NCBI GenBank assembly: GCA_964544605.1
Contig: CAZJBX010000010.1
Coordinates: forward strand, 1 to 64,000
DNA length: 64,000 bases
Source of the DNA: JAMIFN01 sp964544605
GTDB taxonomy: Bacteria > Pseudomonadota > Gammaproteobacteria > Burkholderiales > Burkholderiaceae_C
Direction of reading: 5' to 3'
Positions 8,477 through 17,799 of the stretch are shown here, in pieces. The notes below the pieces were generated by a model that did no database searches, had not been told where the DNA came from, and was given only the letters and a program-made list of their open reading frames with translations. The position numbers were made by a program, and so were the translations under genes. Position 1 is the first letter of the stretch. The number at the start of each line of letters is the position of its first letter.

Positions 8477-9337
8477 ATGAACACGAAACAGCAACTCAAA
8501 GCCTTGGCGCAGGCCAAACGCGGCGTGATTGTGCCCGGCGCTTTCAATGCGCTGTCGGCCAAAGTCGTGGCCGATTTGGGCTATGAGGCCATTTATGTGA
8601 CTGGCGCAGGCGTGACCAATATGTGGTTTGGTATGCCCGACCAAGGCTTTATGGGCTTGGCGGAAATTGCCGACCACACCGCCCGCATCCGTGATGCGGT
8701 GGATGTGCCCCTACTGGTGGATGCCGACACGGGTTTTGGCAATGCCACCAATGTCTATCACACCGTGCGCACGCTCGAACGCGCAGGCGCGGACTGCATT
8801 CAGCTTGAAGACCAAGTCGCGCCCAAGCGCTGCGGCCACTTCAACGGCAAAGATGTCATCAGCACAGAAGAAGCGGTGAACAAAATCAAAGCCGCTGTGG
8901 ATGCCCGCCGCGACAGCGATTTGCTCATCATGGCCCGCACCGATGCGGCCGCTGTGCACGGCTTTGAGGCGGCAGTGGAGCGCGCGCAAAAATTTGCCGA
9001 AGCGGGGGCCGATATTTTGTTTGTAGAGGCGGTGACGACCGAGGCCGAAATCCGCGCCTTGCCGCAACGCCTGGCTACGCCGCAACTGATGAATATGGTG
9101 ATTGGCGGCAAAACGCCGATTTTCAACGCCACGCAATTGGGCGAGCTGGGCTTTGGCCTTGTGCTCTATGCCAATGCCGCATTGCAAGGGGCCGTCATGG
9201 GCATGCAAAAAGCCCTGACTGTGCTGCGCGATGAAAAAGAAGTGCGCGAGGACAGCGGTTTGGTCACACCTTTTGCCGAGCGCCAGCGCTTGGTGGGCAA
9301 GGCCGATTGGGACGCACTGGAGCAGCGCTACAGCTGA
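8477..9337 (+). CDS. prpB: Methylisocitrate lyase
   Basis: Cleaves 2-methylisocitrate to pyruvate and succinate, the last step of the methylcitrate cycle. It has 286 residues. The isocitrate-lyase/PEP-mutase active-site loop appears as PKRCGHFNGK, with LLVDADTGFG upstream for metal binding. A good ribosome site (TTGAGGAAAG) precedes ATG at 8477, and only 15 nt separate it from prpF. The gene sits last in the cluster, whereas prpB commonly comes first (prpB-C-acnD-prpF). No propionyl-CoA synthetase gene (prpE) is nearby. Confidence 0.95.
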   Translation: MNTKQQLKALAQAKRGVIVPGAFNALSAKVVADLGYEAIYVTGAGVTNMWFGMPDQGFMGLAEIADHTARIRDAVDVPLLVDADTGFGNATNVYHTVRTLERAGADCIQLEDQVAPKRCGHFNGKDVISTEEAVNKIKAAVDARRDSDLLIMARTDAAAVHGFEAAVERAQKFAEAGADILFVEAVTTEAEIRALPQRLATPQLMNMVIGGKTPIFNATQLGELGFGLVLYANAALQGAVMGMQKALTVLRDEKEVREDSGLVTPFAERQRLVGKADWDALEQRYS

Positions 9338-9468
9338 TAAGCGCCGCCGCGCGCCTCCTTCCCCCCCCCACTCTCTTGAATTTGAATGAAAGCGGGCTGC
9401 CGTGTGGCCGCCTGCCGCCTTTTTGCCGCCTGAATTTGGCTTGCGGCAGGGGCTTTGTGAGCGAAACG

Positions 9469-12400
9469 ATGAAAAAAATACAGTCTCTTTTGGTGGCCAA
9501 CCGCAGTGAAATTGCGATTCGCATCATGCGTGCAGCCGATGAACTGGGTATGCGAACTGTGGCCATTTATGCCCATGAAGATCGCTTGGCTTTACACCGC
9601 TTCAAGGCCGATGAAAGCTATTTGGTGGGCCAAGGCCGCAAGCCGATTGAGGCGTATTTGGACATTGCCGACATCATCCGCATTGCCAAAGAAGCGCAGG
9701 TCGATGCCATCCATCCTGGCTATGGCTTTTTGGCCGAAAGCCCTGAGCTGGCCGAGGCGTGCGCGGCTGCGGGCTTGGTCTTTGTCGGGCCATCGGCGCA
9801 CATCATGCGTGAGCTGGGCAATAAAGTGGCGGCGCGGGCTTTGGCCGAGCGCGTGGGCGTGCCCGTGGTGCCCGCCACAGGCGCATTGCCAAACGACGAT
9901 GCCGCCTGTTTGGCGCTGGCCGCAGGCATAGGCTACCCAGTCATGCTCAAAGCCAGTTGGGGCGGCGGTGGGCGCGGTATGCGGGCGGTGGAAAACGCCG
10001 CGCAATTGCTGCCCGCCTTGGCCAGTGCCCGCCGTGAGGCTTTGGCCGCTTTTGGCAAAGACGAGGTTTATATTGAAAAAATGGTGCAGCGCGCCCGCCA
10101 TGTGGAGGTGCAGATTTTGGGCGACCAGCACGGCCAGTTGTTGCATGTGTTTGAGCGCGATTGCTCGGTGCAGCGCCGCAATCAAAAAGTGGTGGAACGC
10201 GCCCCCGCGCCGTATTTGAACGCGGCGCAGCGCCAAGCCCTGTGCGATGCCGCGCTCAAACTGGCCGCTGGGGTGGATTACACCCATGCGGGCACGGTGG
10301 AGTTTTTGATGGATGCCGATACGGGCGACTTCTACTTCATTGAGGTGAACCCGCGCATTCAGGTCGAGCACACGGTGACGGAGGAAGTGACGGGGCTGGA
10401 CTTGGTGAAGGCGCAATTGATGATTGCCCAAGGCGAGCGCATAGGCGCAAACGACTATTTGCCCGCGCAAGAGCAGATTCGTTTGCACGGCCATGCGCTG
10501 CAATGCCGTGTCACGACAGAAGACCCAGAAAAAGGCTTTGCGCCTGACCACGGCACACTCATGGCCTACCGCAGTGCGGCGGGCGCGGGCATCCGCTTGG
10601 ATGCGGGCACGGCCTATGCGGGCGCGGTGATTACGCCTTACTACGATTCTTTGCTGGTGAAGGTGACGGCCCGAGGCCAAGATGCGACAGAGGCCAGCAG
10701 CCGCATGGAGCGCGCCTTGCGCGAGTTCCGCATCCGTGGTGTGGCGACGAATTTGGCGTTTTTAGAAAATGTCATCGCCCACCCCGACTTCCAAAACGGC
10801 ACTTGCACCACGCGCTTTATCGACAACACGCCTGAGCTGATGCGCTTTGCCGGCCGCCGCGACCGCGCCAGCCGTCTGCTGCGCTATATCGGCGAGGTGA
10901 GTGTGAACGGCTACCCTGAAATGCAGGGCAGAACCGTGCCCGCGCCCGCTGATTTGCACGCCGCGCCGCTGCCCGCCACAGATTTGGGGCGTGAGCCGCC
11001 AGCGGGCAGCCGCCAGCGTTTGCAGGCTTTGGGTGCGCAGGGCTTTGCCCAGTGGATGCGCGAAGAAAAGCGTGTGCTGCTGACCGATACCACCATGCGT
11101 GACGCGCACCAATCCCTCTTTGCCACACGCATGCGCAGCGCCGATATGCTGGCCATTGCGCCGCACTATGCGCGGGATTTGCCTGAGCTGTTCTCGCTGG
11201 AATGCTGGGGCGGGGCCAGCTTTGATGTGGCCTTGCGCTTTTTGAAGGAAGACCCTTGGCAGCGCCTGCGGCAGATTCGCCAAGCCGTGCCCAATGTGCT
11301 GCTGCAAATGCTGCTGCGCGGCGCCAATGCCGTGGGCTATACCAACTATGCCGACAATGTGCTGCGCCATTTTGTGCAGCAGGCGGCGGCAGAAGGCATG
11401 GATGTGTTCCGCGTGTTTGATTCGCTCAACTGGGTGGAAAACATGCGTGTGGCCATGGATGCCGTGCTGGAAACGGGCGCTTTGTGCGAAGGCACGATGT
11501 GCTACACGGGCGATTTGCTTGACCCGAATCGCAGCAAATACGACCTGAAATACTATGTCCGCATGGCCAAAGAGCTGGAAAAAGCGGGCGCGCATATTCT
11601 GGGTATCAAAGACATGGCGGGCGTGTGCCGCCCTGCTGCGGCGCGGGCCTTGGTGCGGGCGCTGAAGGACGAAGTCGGCCTGCCGATTCACTTCCACACG
11701 CATGACACCAGCGGCGGCGCTGTGGCCACCGTATTGGCGGCGGTAGAAGCGGGGGCCGATGCCGTGGATGCGGCGATGGATGCCATGAGCGGCCTGACCT
11801 CGCAACCGAGCATGGGGGCCATCATTGCCGCGCTGCAACACACTGAGCGCGACAGCGGCATCCACCCGCAGCGTTTGGCGCCGTTCTCGCGCTATTGGGA
11901 GGCGGTGCGCCGCTACTACGCGCCGTTTGAGGCCGATATTCGTGCCGGCACTTCCGATGTTTACCGCCATGAAATGCCTGGCGGCCAATACACCAATTTG
12001 CGCGAGCAAGCCCGCGCGCTGGGCCTGGAGCCGCGCTGGGGCGAGGTGGCGCAAGCCTATGCCGATGCGAATCAGCTCTTTGGCGATATCGTCAAAGTCA
12101 CGCCTTCGTCCAAAGTGGTGGGTGATTTGGCCCTGTTTATGGTGGCCAACAACTACAGCGCCGCCGATGTGGCTGATGCCAGCAAAGACATGGCCTTCCC
12201 AGATTCAGTGGTAGCCATGATGCGCGGCGATTTGGGCTACCCGCAAGAGGGCTTTCCGCCCGCCGTGCAAGCGCGCATTTTGAAGGGCGAAAAACCGATT
12301 GAGGGCAGGGCAGGGGCGCATTTGCCCGCCGTTGATTTAGAGGCCGAGCGCCAGCGCGCGCAAGAGTTGCTGGGTGTGGCGTTGGACGATGCGCAACTGG

Positions 12401-12942
12401 CCAGTTGGCTCATGTATCCCAAGGTCTATCAAGACTACAGCGCCCACCAGCAGCAGTATGGCGATGTCAGCGTGCTGCCCACGCCGATTTTCTTCTACGG
12501 CATGGAGCGCAGCGGTGAGGGCGATGAGGTGGCGATTGCGCTGGACAAAGGCAAAACCCTGACCCTGCGCCTGCTGGGTGAAACAGGCAGCCTAGAGGCC
12601 GATGAAGCCCGCTTGGTATTCCAGCTCAACGGCCAAAGCCGCGCCGTGCGCGTGCCGATAGCGGCCAGTGCCGCAGCCCAAGGCGGCAGCGCCAAAGCCA
12701 GCCGCCGCAAGGCCGAGCCCGACAACCCCTGCCATGTGGCCGCGCCCATGCCCGGCGTGGTGGCGCAGGTGGCGGTGCAAGCGGGCCAGCGCGTCCACAA
12801 AGGTATGCCGCTGCTGACGGTGGAGGCGATGAAGATGGAGAACTCCATCAGCGCCGAACGCGACGGCGTGGTGGCACAAGTGCTGGTGCAAGTGGGGCAA
12901 AGCGTGCAAGTGCAAGACCTGCTGCTGGAGCTGGAGGCCTGA
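9469..12942 (+). CDS. pyc: Pyruvate carboxylase, single-chain
   Basis: ATP- and biotin-dependent carboxylation of pyruvate to oxaloacetate (anaplerosis). The 1157-residue chain has biotin carboxylase at about 1-450 (ASWGGGGRGMRAVE ATP-grasp loop, FIEVNPRIQVEHTVTEE). The carboxyltransferase domain follows at about 520-810 (TDTTMRDAHQSLFATRMR, HILGIKDMAG, HFHTHDTSGGA), and a C-terminal biotinyl domain carries VEAMKMEN. ATG at 9469 gives MKKIQSLLVANRSEIAI. GTG at 9457 lies 4 nt after AGGGG and could be the true start. It follows prpB by 131 nt and may be cotranscribed. Functionally it recycles the pyruvate made by PrpB to the oxaloacetate that PrpC consumes. Confidence 0.95.
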   Translation: MKKIQSLLVANRSEIAIRIMRAADELGMRTVAIYAHEDRLALHRFKADESYLVGQGRKPIEAYLDIADIIRIAKEAQVDAIHPGYGFLAESPELAEACAAAGLVFVGPSAHIMRELGNKVAARALAERVGVPVVPATGALPNDDAACLALAAGIGYPVMLKASWGGGGRGMRAVENAAQLLPALASARREALAAFGKDEVYIEKMVQRARHVEVQILGDQHGQLLHVFERDCSVQRRNQKVVERAPAPYLNAAQRQALCDAALKLAAGVDYTHAGTVEFLMDADTGDFYFIEVNPRIQVEHTVTEEVTGLDLVKAQLMIAQGERIGANDYLPAQEQIRLHGHALQCRVTTEDPEKGFAPDHGTLMAYRSAAGAGIRLDAGTAYAGAVITPYYDSLLVKVTARGQDATEASSRMERALREFRIRGVATNLAFLENVIAHPDFQNGTCTTRFIDNTPELMRFAGRRDRASRLLRYIGEVSVNGYPEMQGRTVPAPADLHAAPLPATDLGREPPAGSRQRLQALGAQGFAQWMREEKRVLLTDTTMRDAHQSLFATRMRSADMLAIAPHYARDLPELFSLECWGGASFDVALRFLKEDPWQRLRQIRQAVPNVLLQMLLRGANAVGYTNYADNVLRHFVQQAAAEGMDVFRVFDSLNWVENMRVAMDAVLETGALCEGTMCYTGDLLDPNRSKYDLKYYVRMAKELEKAGAHILGIKDMAGVCRPAAARALVRALKDEVGLPIHFHTHDTSGGAVATVLAAVEAGADAVDAAMDAMSGLTSQPSMGAIIAALQHTERDSGIHPQRLAPFSRYWEAVRRYYAPFEADIRAGTSDVYRHEMPGGQYTNLREQARALGLEPRWGEVAQAYADANQLFGDIVKVTPSSKVVGDLALFMVANNYSAADVADASKDMAFPDSVVAMMRGDLGYPQEGFPPAVQARILKGEKPIEGRAGAHLPAVDLEAERQRAQELLGVALDDAQLASWLMYPKVYQDYSAHQQQYGDVSVLPTPIFFYGMERSGEGDEVAIALDKGKTLTLRLLGETGSLEADEARLVFQLNGQSRAVRVPIAASAAAQGGSAKASRRKAEPDNPCHVAAPMPGVVAQVAVQAGQRVHKGMPLLTVEAMKMENSISAERDGVVAQVLVQVGQSVQVQDLLLELEA

Positions 12943-13002
12943 GGCGGGCGCAGCGGGGCTTTATGATGGCGGCTCTTGTTTTTTCCTCTGTTTTCCTGCG
13001 CT

Positions 13003-13326
13003 ATGGCCTCCCGCCCCGATCCCCTGCCCATGACCGATGTCATGCAAGGCTCCAATGTGCTGGCGCAACTGCGCTTTCAATTGGCGCAGTCGCAGCAGCG
13101 CCTAGACTGCATTGCGGCTTTGGTGCCAGCGGCCTTGCATCGGCATTTGCAGCCCAGCAGCATCGACAATGGGGTTTGGTATGTGCTTTGCCCGAATGCG
13201 GCGGCACTGAGCAAAATGCGGCAATTGCAGCCGCGCTTGCTGGCGCATTTGAAGGCGCAAGGTCTCTATACCAAAGACATTGTGTTTCGGGTGACGCAGC
13301 CCCGCGCCGCAGGCGGCAGAGCCTGA
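13003..13326 (+). CDS. Small DUF721/DciA-like protein
   Basis: A 107-residue protein, soluble by composition. It resembles the DUF721 family, whose characterised members (DciA) load the replicative helicase in bacteria lacking DnaC. The resemblance is in the pattern of a short helical segment (LRFQLAQSQQRLDCIAALVP) followed by a small KH-like part (GVWYVLCPNAAALSKMRQL..LAHLKAQGL). The start MASRPDPLPM is chosen; ATG at 13030 is an alternative. It lies between pyc and a lyase gene, away from the secA-type context often seen for this family. The family call is by eye and moderate. Confidence 0.6.
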   Translation: MASRPDPLPMTDVMQGSNVLAQLRFQLAQSQQRLDCIAALVPAALHRHLQPSSIDNGVWYVLCPNAAALSKMRQLQPRLLAHLKAQGLYTKDIVFRVTQPRAAGGRA

Positions 13327-13346
13327 GCCCCCTGTGGGCGTTTTTT
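13327..13346 (+). terminator. Weak intrinsic terminator after the DUF721-like gene
   Basis: GCCC and GGGC flank a 5-base loop and are followed by six T. The stem is only 4 bp, so it may be partial or inactive. Confidence 0.35.
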
Positions 13347-13350
13347 GCCA

Positions 13351-14376
13351 ATGAATGAGTTTGCTATGAATGCTTCCATGCCCCATCCCCGTGAGATTTT
13401 GCTTGGCGCCCAAGGCGCAGGCACAGTGCTGCCTGTGGTGGACCACTACAGCGGCGTGCCTGAGCGCATGTCCAAATCTTTGGCTTTGCAAGCCGATTTG
13501 ATGCGCGAGTTGGGCGCTTGCGTGATGGATGTGACGCTGGACTGCGAAGACGGCGCGCCCGTGGGCCAAGAGGCCGAGCACGCCGCCCAAGTGGTGGCCC
13601 TGCTGCAAGGGTTGGATTGGACGGTGGCGGGGCAAAAACGCCGCGTCGCCGTGCGGGTGCATGCGGTGGACCACCCCAGTTTTGAGGCCGATATCCAGAG
13701 CATTGTGTCCGCCGTGGGCGGCCAGCTCTGCCATTTGATGGTTCCCAAGGTTGATAGTTTGGCCGATTTGGAACGCGCCGTGGCCTTGGTCGATGCGGCT
13801 GGCGGCACGGCCCTGCCTTTGCATGTGCTGATTGAGTCGTCTTTGGGCGTGAAAAACGCCTTTGAGATTGCGGCGCACCCCCGTTTGCAGTCCATCAGCT
13901 TTGGCTTGATGGATTTCGTCAGCAGCCACAATGGGGCCATCCCTGATGAGGCCATGAGTGCGGCAGGGCAGTTCAGCCACCCGCTGGTGCTGCGCGCCAA
14001 GCTGGAGGTGGCCGCCGCCTGCCATGCCTACGGCAAAGTGCCCAGCCATTGCGTGGTCACCGAGTTCAAAGATGCCGCCGCCCTGCAAGCGGCTGCGCAA
14101 AAGGCGGGCCAAGCGCTGGGCTATACCCGCATGTGGTCGATTCACCCTGCGCAAATTCGCCCCATCATCGCCGCCTTGCAGCCCACGCAGGGCGAGGTGG
14201 ACAAAGCTGCCGCTATCACGCTGGCGGCGCAGGCGGCCGACTGGGGACCCATCAGCTTTGAGGGCGTGCTGCACGACCGCGCCAGCTTCCGCTACTACTG
14301 GCAGGTGCTGGAGAAGGCCCATGCCACGGGCCTGAGCCTGCCCGCAGGCGTGCGTGGCTTTTTTGGCGTGAATTGA
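13351..14376 (+). CDS. HpcH/HpaI-CitE family lyase (CoA-ester lyase-like)
   Basis: TIM-barrel lyase of 341 residues related to citrate lyase beta, malyl-CoA lyase and similar C-C lyases. Seen are VTLDCEDGAPVGQEAEHA near residue 55, where the acidic residues suggest the metal/substrate site, then RVHAVDHPSFEADI and the closing MWSIHPAQIRPI. The substrate cannot be told from sequence; a malyl-CoA- or methylmalyl-CoA-type reaction would fit the propionate/TCA surroundings, but that is inference. Starts at 13351 (MNEFAMNAS) and 13366 (MNASMPHPRE) are both possible and neither has a strong ribosome site. Two genes downstream is acnB. Confidence 0.82.
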   Translation: MNEFAMNASMPHPREILLGAQGAGTVLPVVDHYSGVPERMSKSLALQADLMRELGACVMDVTLDCEDGAPVGQEAEHAAQVVALLQGLDWTVAGQKRRVAVRVHAVDHPSFEADIQSIVSAVGGQLCHLMVPKVDSLADLERAVALVDAAGGTALPLHVLIESSLGVKNAFEIAAHPRLQSISFGLMDFVSSHNGAIPDEAMSAAGQFSHPLVLRAKLEVAAACHAYGKVPSHCVVTEFKDAAALQAAAQKAGQALGYTRMWSIHPAQIRPIIAALQPTQGEVDKAAAITLAAQAADWGPISFEGVLHDRASFRYYWQVLEKAHATGLSLPAGVRGFFGVN

Positions 14377-14467
14377 AGTGGAACTGAGGCTTATGCCCAA
14401 CGCAGAGCAGCCCGAAGGCCCAATTAATGCGAAAATTGGCGTGATACGCCCTTTTTTGGAGAACACC

Positions 14468-15028
14468 ATGCGTCAACTCATGAGCACCAGCTTGGTTCTG
14501 GTTTTCGGCCTCAGCGCCGTCAGTGGCTGCGCCGCCCTTGAAAAACTGACCCAGCGCCAAGATGCGCAGGCGACCGTGCCTGCCTTGATGGATGGCCCCG
14601 TGGCCGAAGTCAAAGAGCTGGGCGCACAAGACCTGAGCGCCTCAACGGGCGTGGATCAGGGCATTTTTGCTTGTGAAGATGGCGGCAGCGTCAGCGTCTC
14701 GGCAGATGCCAATGAGCCAGGCCATTTCACCTTGGCGCACAAGGGCAAGAGCTACAGCGTCAGTCCCCGCGTCAGCGTCACGGGTGCGCTGCGCCTTGAA
14801 GATACTGCTGGCAGCGTGGTTTGGCTGCAATTGGCCAACAAATCCATGCTTCTGGCCCCCAAACAAAGCCGCCGCTTGGCCGATGGCTGCATGAGCGAGA
14901 ACCAGAAAATGGTGGCCGCCGAGCTGAAAAACGCCCCTGCCGTGTCTTTGTTTGACCCTGAGCCTGCCACTGCTGTGGCACAACAGAGCAGCAGCCAAGC
15001 GGCTGCGGCCATCATGGGCGGCGATTGA
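14468..15028 (+). CDS. Putative lipoprotein of unknown function
   Basis: A 186-residue exported protein. Residues 1-20 form a signal peptide ending in the lipobox VSGC (Cys at about 21), so lipidation and membrane anchoring are expected. No catalytic motif is recognised. The middle (ASTGVDQGIFACEDGGSVSV) reads like a small beta-sheet domain, similar in style to MliC-like lysozyme-inhibitor lipoproteins, but this is only an impression. The start is well supported by TTTTGGAGAACACC before ATG at 14468. It has its own terminator and sits between the lyase and acnB. Confidence 0.8.
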   Translation: MRQLMSTSLVLVFGLSAVSGCAALEKLTQRQDAQATVPALMDGPVAEVKELGAQDLSASTGVDQGIFACEDGGSVSVSADANEPGHFTLAHKGKSYSVSPRVSVTGALRLEDTAGSVVWLQLANKSMLLAPKQSRRLADGCMSENQKMVAAELKNAPAVSLFDPEPATAVAQQSSSQAAAAIMGGD

Positions 15029-15052
15029 CACGGCCCTTCCAACCTCTCAGCG

Positions 15053-15078
15053 GCCTGCTTCCCAGCAGGCGCTTTTTT
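15053..15078 (+). terminator. Intrinsic terminator after the lipoprotein gene
   Basis: Perfect 7-bp stem GCCTGCT/AGCAGGC (15053-15059, 15064-15070) followed by GC and six T. It separates the lipoprotein gene from acnB. Confidence 0.85.
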
Positions 15079-15116
15079 GTTTTTACCTTCCCCCTTTTGT
15101 CTTTTGAGGAGTCACT

Positions 15117-17708
15117 ATGTTAGAGAGCTACCGCCAACATGTTGCTGAACGAGCGGCCTTGGGCATTCCCGCCCTGCCGCTGACGGCCCAGCAAACCGCT
15201 GAATTGATTGAATTGCTGAAAAACCCACCAGCGGGCGAAGGCGAGTTTTTGCTTGAACTCCTGAGCCAACGCGTGCCCGCAGGTGTGGACGAGGCCGCTA
15301 TGGTGAAAGCCTCTTACTTGGCTTCTGTGGCCATGGGCAAAGAGCAGTGCAGCCTGATGGACCGCAAGCTGGCCACCAAGCTGCTGGGCACCATGCTCGG
15401 CGGCTACAACCTCACGCCCCTGATTGAGCTGCTCGATGATGCCGAAGTGGGCGAAATCGCCGCTGAAGGCTTGAAGCACACTCTGCTCATGTTTGACCAA
15501 TTCCACGATGTGAAGGAAAAGGCCGACAAAGGCAGCGCCAACGCCAAAGCCGTGCTGGAGAGCTGGGCCAATGCCGAATGGTTCACCAGCCGCCCTGAAG
15601 TGCCGCAGAGCATGACTTTGACCGTGTTCAAAGTGCCTGGCGAGACCAACACCGACGACCTGTCGCCCGCGCCCGATGCCTGGAGCCGCCCCGACATCCC
15701 CCTGCATGCCTTGGCCATGCTGAAAAACACCCGCCCCGATGCCCCTTTCAAGCCTGAAGAAGACGGCAAGCGCGGCCCCATTGCTCTGCTGCAAGAACTC
15801 GCCGCCAAAGGCCATACCGTGGCCTATGTGGGCGATGTGGTGGGCACGGGATCCAGCCGCAAATCAGCCACCAACAGCGTGCTGTGGTGGACGGGTGAGG
15901 ACATTCCTTTCATCCCCAACAAGCGCTTTGGTGGCGTGACTTTGGGCGGCAAAATCGCCCCTATTTACTACAACACCATGGAAGACTCTGGCGCTCTGCC
16001 CATTGAGTTGGATGTGAGCCAAATGAATATGGGCGATGTGATTGAGCTGCGCCCCTACGAAGGCAAAGCCCTGAAAGACGGCCAAGTGATTGCCGAATTT
16101 GAGGTGCAAAACCAGGTGCTGTTTGATGAAGTGCGTGCCGGTGGCCGCATTCCCCTCATCATTGGCCGCAGCCTGACGGCCAAAGCCCGCGAAGCGCTGG
16201 GCCTGCCCGCTTCGACTGAATTCCGCCTGCCGCAAGCCCCTGTGGACAGCGGCAAAGGCTTCACGCTGGCACAAAAGCTGGTGGGCAAAGCCTGCGGCCT
16301 GCCTGCCGAGCAGGGCATCCGCCCCGGCACTTATTGCGAGCCCGTCATGACCTCTGTGGGCAGCCAAGACACCACTGGCCCCATGACGCGTGACGAGCTG
16401 AAAGACTTGGCCTGCTTGGGCTTTAGCGCCGATTTGGTCATGCAATCCTTCTGCCACACCGCCGCCTACCCCAAACCCGTGGATGTGAAAACCCACCACG
16501 AGTTGCCCGACTTCATCTCCACCCGTGGCGGCGTATCGCTGCGCCCTGGCGACGGCATCATCCACAGTTGGCTCAACCGCATGTTGATGCCCGACACCGT
16601 GGGCACGGGCGGCGACAGCCACACCCGCTTCCCGCTGGGCATCAGCTTCCCCGCAGGCTCTGGCTTGGTGGCCTTTGCCGCCGCCACTGGTGTCATGCCG
16701 CTGGACATGCCCGAGAGCGTGCTGGTGCGCTTCAAAGGCCAAATGCAGCCTGGCGTAACCCTGCGCGATTTGGTGCACGCCATCCCACTGTACGCCATCA
16801 AGCAAGGTCTGCTCACCGTAGCCAAGGCCGGTAAAGTCAATATCTTCTCTGGCCGCATTCTTGAAATTGAAGGTCTGCCCGACTTGAAGATTGAACAAGC
16901 CTTTGAGCTGGCCGATGCCTCTGCCGAGCGCTCTGCCGCAGGCTGCACCGTGGCGCTCAACACCGAGCCCGTGGTCGAATACCTCAAATCCAATATCGTG
17001 CTCTTGAAAAACATGATTGCCGATGGCTACGAGGATGCCCGCACCTTGGCTCGCCGCATCAAGAAGATGGAGGAATGGCTGCAAAACCCACAACTGATGA
17101 AGGCCGATGCGGATGCCGAATACGCCGCCGTGATTGAAATCGACCTCAACGAAATCACCGAGCCCATTGTTTGCTGCCCCAACGACCCTGACGATGCCAA
17201 AACCCTCTCTGAAGTGGCAGGCGCGAAAATCGACGAGGTCTTTATCGGCTCTTGCATGACCAATATCGGCCACTTCCGTGCCGCCTCTAAGCTGCTGGAA
17301 GGCAAACGCGACATCCCCGCCAAACTCTGGATTGCGCCGCCCACCAAAATGGACGAAGCCCAATTGACCGAAGAAGGCCACTACGGCGTCTTTGGCACCG
17401 CAGGTGCGCGCACGGAAATGCCTGGCTGCTCTTTGTGCATGGGCAACCAAGCGCAAGTGCGCGAGGGCGCAACCGTGATGTCCACTTCCACCCGCAACTT
17501 CCCCAACCGTTTGGGCAAAAACACCAATGTGTATTTGGGCAGTGCCGAGTTGTCTGCCATTTGCTCGCGCTTGGGCCGCATCCCCAGCAAAGAAGAGTAT
17601 CTGGCCGATATGGGCGTCATCAATGAAGACGGCGACCGCATCTACCGCTACATGAACTTCAACGAAATGCCTGAGTTCGAGAAAAAAGCCGATAGCGTGG
17701 AAATTTAA
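15117..17708 (+). CDS. acnB: Aconitate hydratase B (bifunctional, also 2-methylisocitrate dehydratase)
   Basis: TCA-cycle aconitase of 863 residues with the AcnB domain order: N-terminal HEAT-like helices (about 1-160), swivel domain (about 165-380), then the Fe-S catalytic part. Seen are GDSHTRFPLG, the cluster-ligand region IGSCMTNIGHFRAASKLL and GCSLCMGNQAQV. AcnB-type enzymes also hydrate 2-methylaconitate to 2-methylisocitrate, so it can complete the methylcitrate cycle encoded upstream. TTTTGAGGAGTCACT before the ATG is a strong ribosome site. It is flanked by terminators on both sides and so is probably monocistronic. Confidence 0.97.
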   Translation: MLESYRQHVAERAALGIPALPLTAQQTAELIELLKNPPAGEGEFLLELLSQRVPAGVDEAAMVKASYLASVAMGKEQCSLMDRKLATKLLGTMLGGYNLTPLIELLDDAEVGEIAAEGLKHTLLMFDQFHDVKEKADKGSANAKAVLESWANAEWFTSRPEVPQSMTLTVFKVPGETNTDDLSPAPDAWSRPDIPLHALAMLKNTRPDAPFKPEEDGKRGPIALLQELAAKGHTVAYVGDVVGTGSSRKSATNSVLWWTGEDIPFIPNKRFGGVTLGGKIAPIYYNTMEDSGALPIELDVSQMNMGDVIELRPYEGKALKDGQVIAEFEVQNQVLFDEVRAGGRIPLIIGRSLTAKAREALGLPASTEFRLPQAPVDSGKGFTLAQKLVGKACGLPAEQGIRPGTYCEPVMTSVGSQDTTGPMTRDELKDLACLGFSADLVMQSFCHTAAYPKPVDVKTHHELPDFISTRGGVSLRPGDGIIHSWLNRMLMPDTVGTGGDSHTRFPLGISFPAGSGLVAFAAATGVMPLDMPESVLVRFKGQMQPGVTLRDLVHAIPLYAIKQGLLTVAKAGKVNIFSGRILEIEGLPDLKIEQAFELADASAERSAAGCTVALNTEPVVEYLKSNIVLLKNMIADGYEDARTLARRIKKMEEWLQNPQLMKADADAEYAAVIEIDLNEITEPIVCCPNDPDDAKTLSEVAGAKIDEVFIGSCMTNIGHFRAASKLLEGKRDIPAKLWIAPPTKMDEAQLTEEGHYGVFGTAGARTEMPGCSLCMGNQAQVREGATVMSTSTRNFPNRLGKNTNVYLGSAELSAICSRLGRIPSKEEYLADMGVINEDGDRIYRYMNFNEMPEFEKKADSVEI

Positions 17709-17729
17709 ACCCCGCGCTTGAAAGCCACG

Positions 17730-17765
17730 GCCCTTGCTGCCCAGCCGCAGCAGGGGCTTTTTTAT
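17730..17765 (+). terminator. Intrinsic terminator after acnB
   Basis: An 11-bp stem GCCCTTGCTGC/GCAGCAGGGGC (one G-U pair) with a short loop is followed by a run of T at 17758-17763. Confidence 0.88.
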
Positions 17766-17799
17766 TTCTTCCTTCATGCGCCCCAGCCTTGGCTCGTGG

